From NCBI GenBank assembly GCA_028293265.1, contig JAQGPB010000589.1, positions 1 to 14,351 on the forward strand: a DNA stretch of 14,351 nt. The letters run 5' to 3'. Made by a program: the position numbers and the translations under genes. The notes beneath the pieces are model-generated. The model made no database searches. It was given only the letters and a program-made list of their open reading frames with translations, and was not told where the DNA came from. Of this stretch, positions 13,539-14,351 are shown piece by piece (position 1 is the first letter of the stretch; the number at the start of each line of letters is the position of its first letter). The stretch comes from Pedosphaera sp. GTDB taxonomy: Bacteria > Verrucomicrobiota > Verrucomicrobiae > Limisphaerales > Pedosphaeraceae.

Positions 13539-14114
13539 ATGAACAAGTTTAAAGCCATTCTCATCGCGGTTGGTTGCGGGCTGTTCCTGACGGCTGCCGC
13601 CCGCGCGCAAGACACCAATGCGCCCAGAACGGCGCTGGATGCTTTCGAGTCCACCATTGGTGTGGTCATCGTGAGAGGCAGCGCCGAAATTGGCGCGGTG
13701 ACGACCGCGGCTGGGGCCACCATTCTGGTCACTTGCAAAGAATCCATTGAAACCAACTCTGGCCGCAAGCAGCATGGCCTTGCCGTGACGCTTGTTGGGA
13801 AGGATCAGCAATCGGACACCACCGTCATTGACTATGATGAAATGGACTCCCTGCTCAATGGGCTTGATTACCTGTCCAAGGCAAACTGGTCGGTGACCTC
13901 CCTGCCGAGCTTTGACGCGGTTTACACTACGAGGGATGGTCTCCAGGCGGCAGCTTACAGCAGTCAAAAACGGTCCGGCGTCCTCGGAGCCTCCTTGAAA
14001 AGCAGTCGCACTGCCAGAGTCAGGATTTCACTCGCTCCTGCAGAGTTTGCCCAGTTTCGCGGGCTGATCCAACAAGCCAAGGCCAAGCTTGATGCCTTGC
14101 ATGCCGTGAAGTGA
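13539..14114 (+). CDS. Secreted protein of unknown function
   Basis: A 191-residue protein that I do not recognise. A clear signal peptide (MNKFKAILIAVGCGLFLTAA, likely cleavage ARA|Q after residue 23) sends it to the periplasm or outside. The mature part starts with DAFESTIGVVIVRGSAEIG and appears as alternating short beta strands (about 41-90), then an acidic segment DTTVIDYDEMDSLLNGLDYL (93-112), more strand-like sequence, and a C-terminal helix rich in Ala, Lys and Gln (170-191). One Cys (66) remains in the mature chain. No catalytic motif stands out. No Shine-Dalgarno sequence precedes the ATG; TATCCT (13529-13534) just upstream could be a -10 box for a leaderless message, but no matching -35 box is seen. 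It is transcribed away from the prepilin-like ORF. Confidence 0.8.
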   Translation: MNKFKAILIAVGCGLFLTAAARAQDTNAPRTALDAFESTIGVVIVRGSAEIGAVTTAAGATILVTCKESIETNSGRKQHGLAVTLVGKDQQSDTTVIDYDEMDSLLNGLDYLSKANWSVTSLPSFDAVYTTRDGLQAAAYSSQKRSGVLGASLKSSRTARVRISLAPAEFAQFRGLIQQAKAKLDALHAVK

Positions 14115-14147
14115 CGGCAACCCTCCATTCCCAAAACTCGCTTCTGT

Positions 14148-14351
14148 TCACTGCGCCCCGTATTTGGCCGCCGCCCATTGCAGAGTCGGCAACGGCCCGA
14201 ATGTTTTCATTCGGTCATAAAAATTCGCCACTTCCGGATCGGACATTTGCCCCAAAAAACCATCCTCCTGGCGCGCCAGCGCACCTATACCCGTGCGCTG
14301 CTGGATGAGTTCGTTCAAATGATCCTGCACCGTCTGCCCGGAATTGCCATA
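14148..14351 (-). CDS. C-terminal fragment of an unidentified protein
   Basis: An open frame runs from the right window edge to TGA at 14148, giving 67 residues with no stop (beginning YGNSGQTVQDHLNELIQQ at the edge and ending in LQWAAAKYGAQ). The start lies outside the window; a GTG at 14330 is in frame, but nothing supports it as the true start. The sequence is soluble and mainly helical-looking. I do not recognise the family. It converges on the secreted protein gene, with 33 bases between the stops. Confidence 0.5.
   Translation of the reverse strand, partial: YGNSGQTVQDHLNELIQQRTGIGALARQEDGFLGQMSDPEVANFYDRMKTFGPLPTLQWAAAKYGAQ

Overview
This looks like a stretch of ordinary bacterial chromosome, GC-rich, with 12 annotated coding regions plus one small open frame that I add (48 residues, prepilin-like). 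The best taxonomic guess is a Verrucomicrobiota-type bacterium (Pedosphaera/Limisphaerales-like). The reasons are a PEP-CTERM surface protein, a TPR-sulfotransferase, a prepilin-type N-terminus, start codons almost without Shine-Dalgarno sequences, and spacers filled with short tandem words. This placement is inference from pattern memory, not from a search. No phage, transposase, CRISPR array, tRNA or rRNA is visible.

Layout. Positions 1-409 are non-coding and repeat-rich: a diverged direct repeat, a phased ATTCCCC array and degenerate TTGGAGC heptamers. Then come murJ (lipid II flippase, +) and, convergent with it, a secreted serine hydrolase of the beta-lactamase/NylB type (-). Next, on the + strand, are gatB (tRNA amidotransferase subunit B), ridA (enamine/imine deaminase) and rmuC. 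A textbook intrinsic terminator sits only 25 bp before the rmuC start. A second + strand pair follows, a small DEDDy 3'-5' exonuclease and a TPR-sulfotransferase separated by 3 bp, with a good sigma70-like promoter close to the first start. A PEP-CTERM protein gene (-) with its own terminator comes next, then a YihY/BrkB-family membrane protein (+), a long heptamer-built inverted repeat directly after its stop codon, and alanine dehydrogenase (+). The last 1.1 kb holds the prepilin-like micro-ORF (-), a 16-bp palindrome resembling a BlaI/CopY operator, a secreted protein of unknown function (+), and the C-terminal end of an unidentified gene (-) cut by the window edge.

How the genes fit together. 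Most are stand-alone housekeeping functions: envelope biogenesis (murJ, yihY-type), translation (gatB), metabolite repair (ridA), DNA maintenance (rmuC, exonuclease) and amino-acid metabolism (ald). Surface-related genes (sulfotransferase, PEP-CTERM protein, prepilin-like peptide, secreted proteins) are scattered among them, but no pathway-sized cluster is present.

I see no convincing new defence or biosynthetic system. The observations most worth following up are the STRR-like heptanucleotide repeats in several spacers, the prepilin-like micro-ORF beside the BlaI-like palindrome, the terminator in the rmuC leader, and the Asn/Ser/Thr/Ala-rich insertion in the YihY-type protein.
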